Source: Acidobacteriota bacterium
GTDB taxonomy: Bacteria > Acidobacteriota > Terriglobia > Terriglobales > Acidobacteriaceae
NCBI GenBank assembly: GCA_019247235.1
Contig: JAFAPG010000250.1
Span: forward strand, 1-6,552
DNA length: 6,552 nt
Direction: 5' to 3'
The notes below the pieces were generated by a model. It had not been told where the DNA came from, made no database searches, and saw only the letters and a program-made list of their open reading frames with translations. A program made the translations under genes and the position numbers. Shown here one piece after another: positions 5,090 through 6,552 of the stretch. The first letter of the stretch is position 1. Each line of letters opens with the position of its first letter.

Positions 5090-6475
5090 ATGCGCTATCT
5101 ACCGAAATCTCCCTCCGATCGCAAAGCTATGCTGCAGGCCGTGGGAGTCGATTCGATCGATGATCTGTTTCGCTCCATCCCTAGCGAGTATCGACTCACG
5201 CGTGATTTGAGGGTCCCCAGGCAGATGGCGGAATCAGAAATTGTCGACTGGTTTCGTGAGCGCTCGCGAGAAAATGGAGATGGCCGTGCCAGCTTCTTGG
5301 GAGCAGGGGCATACTCTCACTACCGTCCCGTCATTATCGATGCCCTTATCTCACGGGGCGAGTTTCTGACGGCCTATACGCCCTACCAGGCCGAGGTTTC
5401 GCAAGGAACCTTACAATCCATCTTTGAGTTTCAGACCATGATTGCCGAGTTGACGGGCATGGAAGTGGCCAATGCTTCGATGTACGACGGTGCAACCGCC
5501 ACGGCCGAAGCGGTATTGATGGCGGTGCGACTGACGGGACGGCGCTCGGTGGTAGCGGCCGAAAGCACCCATCCTGAATATCGCGAGGTACTGGCTACCT
5601 ATGCTCTTCATCAAGCCATGCCTCTGAGCACGATCCCCTTTACCGACACGGGTCGGATTAATGTAGCCGCCTTAGAAAAAGCGGTGACTCGGGAAACCGC
5701 TTGTGTTCTCCTGCAGTCGCCCAATTTCTTTGGAACCATCGAGGATGTGGCAACCATTGCCGAGCTCGCGCATGCCCAAGGAGCCATGCTTGTGGTTGCC
5801 GTGAGCGAAGCGGTTGCTCTCGGAATTGTCGAACCTCCCCGCAGCGCCGATATCGTGGCCATGGAAGCACAGTCACTGGGTGTTCCCCTGGGTTTTGGTG
5901 GGCCCTATTGCGGAGTGATTGCCACCCGAGAACAGTATGTTCGGCAAATGCCAGGACGGCTAGTCGGCGAAACTCGTGACCGTCAGGGCAAACGTGGTTT
6001 CGTGCTTACCTTAGCAACTCGAGAACAGCACATCCGCCGGGAAAAGGCGACCTCGAATATTTGTACCAACCAGGCGCTAATCGCGTTAATGGTCAATATA
6101 TTCATGGCCGTATATGGCAAAATCGGTCTTAAAGAACTTGCCCGGCAAAATCTGGCAAAGAGCGCATATGCAGTGCAACAATTCTCCCAACACACGAAGC
6201 TGCTATTCTCCGGCGCGCCGCGCTTCAATGAGTTTGTTATCCAGACCGGAGAAGACCCTCACGCGATCAATGCCAGACTACTCGGTCACAAGATTGTTGG
6301 TGGATTTCCGCTGAATAAGTTCTATCCCCAGTTAGGCAACGCTTCGCTGTGGTGCTGTACGGAGCTGACCAGCCGGACGGTTATCGACACCGCTGTCGGT
6401 CACGTCGCCGACAGCGAGCGCTCCCTGGGCAGCCGGGAGGAGATGCCTCAGGAGGTGGTCCGATGCGACGCATAA
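5090..6475 (+). CDS. gcvPA: Glycine dehydrogenase (decarboxylating) subunit 1, P-protein alpha
   Basis: GcvPA pairs with GcvPB to form the split P-protein (EC 1.4.4.2), which decarboxylates glycine and loads the remaining aminomethyl group onto GcvH. The sequence carries the N-terminal half signature: MRYLPKSPSDRKAML at the start, FLGAGAYSHYRP (69-80), TAYTPYQAEVSQGTLQSIFE (94-113), ANASMYDGATA (127-137), LGFGGPYCG (267-275) and HIRREKATSNICTNQ (314-328). The PLP-binding lysine is not expected here, since it belongs to GcvPB. At 461 residues it is a little longer than typical (about 440-450), with the extra length in the tail after about residue 442. The ATG at 5090 fits the family's start exactly, yet the preceding 20 bases contain no Shine-Dalgarno match. 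A stem-loop lies just upstream. The last 13 bases overlap gcvPB in another frame. Identification is secure. Confidence 0.97.
   Translation: MRYLPKSPSDRKAMLQAVGVDSIDDLFRSIPSEYRLTRDLRVPRQMAESEIVDWFRERSRENGDGRASFLGAGAYSHYRPVIIDALISRGEFLTAYTPYQAEVSQGTLQSIFEFQTMIAELTGMEVANASMYDGATATAEAVLMAVRLTGRRSVVAAESTHPEYREVLATYALHQAMPLSTIPFTDTGRINVAALEKAVTRETACVLLQSPNFFGTIEDVATIAELAHAQGAMLVVAVSEAVALGIVEPPRSADIVAMEAQSLGVPLGFGGPYCGVIATREQYVRQMPGRLVGETRDRQGKRGFVLTLATREQHIRREKATSNICTNQALIALMVNIFMAVYGKIGLKELARQNLAKSAYAVQQFSQHTKLLFSGAPRFNEFVIQTGEDPHAINARLLGHKIVGGFPLNKFYPQLGNASLWCCTELTSRTVIDTAVGHVADSERSLGSREEMPQEVVRCDA
6391..6416 (+). other. Nine-base-pair hairpin inside the 3' end of gcvPA
   Basis: CGCTGTCGG (6391-6399) and CCGACAGCG (6408-6416) are perfect reverse complements separated by eight bases. 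The stem is GC-rich and ends 34 bases before the gcvPB Shine-Dalgarno sequence. A weaker inverted repeat, CTCCC (6421-6425) with GGGAG (6435-6439), follows directly. Both lie in codons for the poorly conserved C-terminal tail, so protein conservation need not explain them. Confidence 0.45.
6450..6455 (+). promoter_or_regulatory. Strong ribosome binding site of gcvPB inside gcvPA
   Basis: AGGAGG, a perfect six-base Shine-Dalgarno core, ends seven bases before the ATG at 6463. It decides the gcvPB start and contrasts with the absent site before gcvPA. Confidence 0.8.
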
Positions 6476-6552
6476 CTCCTAAAGCCACGCGGCACGTAAG
6501 TCAGAATGAAGACCTAATCTTTGAAAAGTCCTCGCCGGGAAAAGCCGCGTGG
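6463..6552 (+). CDS. gcvPB: Glycine dehydrogenase (decarboxylating) subunit 2, P-protein beta, 3'-partial
   Basis: Thirty codons are visible before the window ends. The product starts MRRITPKATRHVSQNEDLIF and continues EKSSPGKAAW; the segment LIFEKSSPGK matches the conserved opening of GcvPB (typically LIFE-x-SSPG-R/K). GcvPB carries the PLP-binding lysine and catalytic face of the split glycine decarboxylase, but that part lies beyond the right edge. It overlaps gcvPA by 13 bases in a different frame and follows a perfect AGGAGG, so the two subunits are probably made by coupled translation, fitting their equal stoichiometry. The identification rests on a short stretch plus the very strong context. 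Confidence 0.88.
   Translation, partial: MRRITPKATRHVSQNEDLIFEKSSPGKAAW

Overview
The window looks like ordinary chromosome from a diderm bacterium, most plausibly an Acidobacteriota (Terriglobia-like) genome. The reasons are a TgpA-type transglutaminase with the style I associate with that group, a small outer-membrane beta-barrel protein, and a glycine cleavage operon whose P-protein is split into two subunits (GcvPA and GcvPB). The phylum is inferred from protein style only; no marker gene is present.

Layout. Bases 1-2109 (+) encode a TgpA-like membrane transglutaminase whose reading frame is already open at base 1, so its N-terminus lies outside the window. It converges on a minus-strand gene (2106-2744) for a secreted beta-barrel protein of about 212 residues; the two TAG stop codons share one CTAG palindrome. 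Next comes a stretch of about 695 bases (2745-3439) with no convincing gene. Its right half holds the likely control region of the following operon: a 10-base direct repeat, a GC-rich hairpin and a CRP/FNR-like palindrome. From 3440 to the right edge runs gcvT-gcvH-gcvPA-gcvPB. gcvT starts at TTG, gcvH follows 11 bases later, gcvPA follows after a 100-base gap containing a hairpin, and gcvPB begins inside the end of gcvPA and runs off the window.

How the genes work together. GcvPA and GcvPB together form the PLP-dependent glycine decarboxylase (P-protein). It passes the aminomethyl group to the lipoyl arm of GcvH. GcvT then moves the one-carbon unit to tetrahydrofolate, releasing ammonia. The L-protein (lipoamide dehydrogenase) is not in the window, as is common. 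The transglutaminase and the barrel protein both belong to the cell envelope, but they face each other and share no operon; there is no sign that they are linked to glycine metabolism.

I found no mobile element, CRISPR array, tRNA or rRNA, and no clear new system. The points worth a second look are regulatory and architectural: the candidate operator and repeats upstream of gcvT, the hairpin and missing Shine-Dalgarno sequence before gcvPA, the hairpin before the gcvPA/gcvPB overlap, and the interlocked convergent stops.
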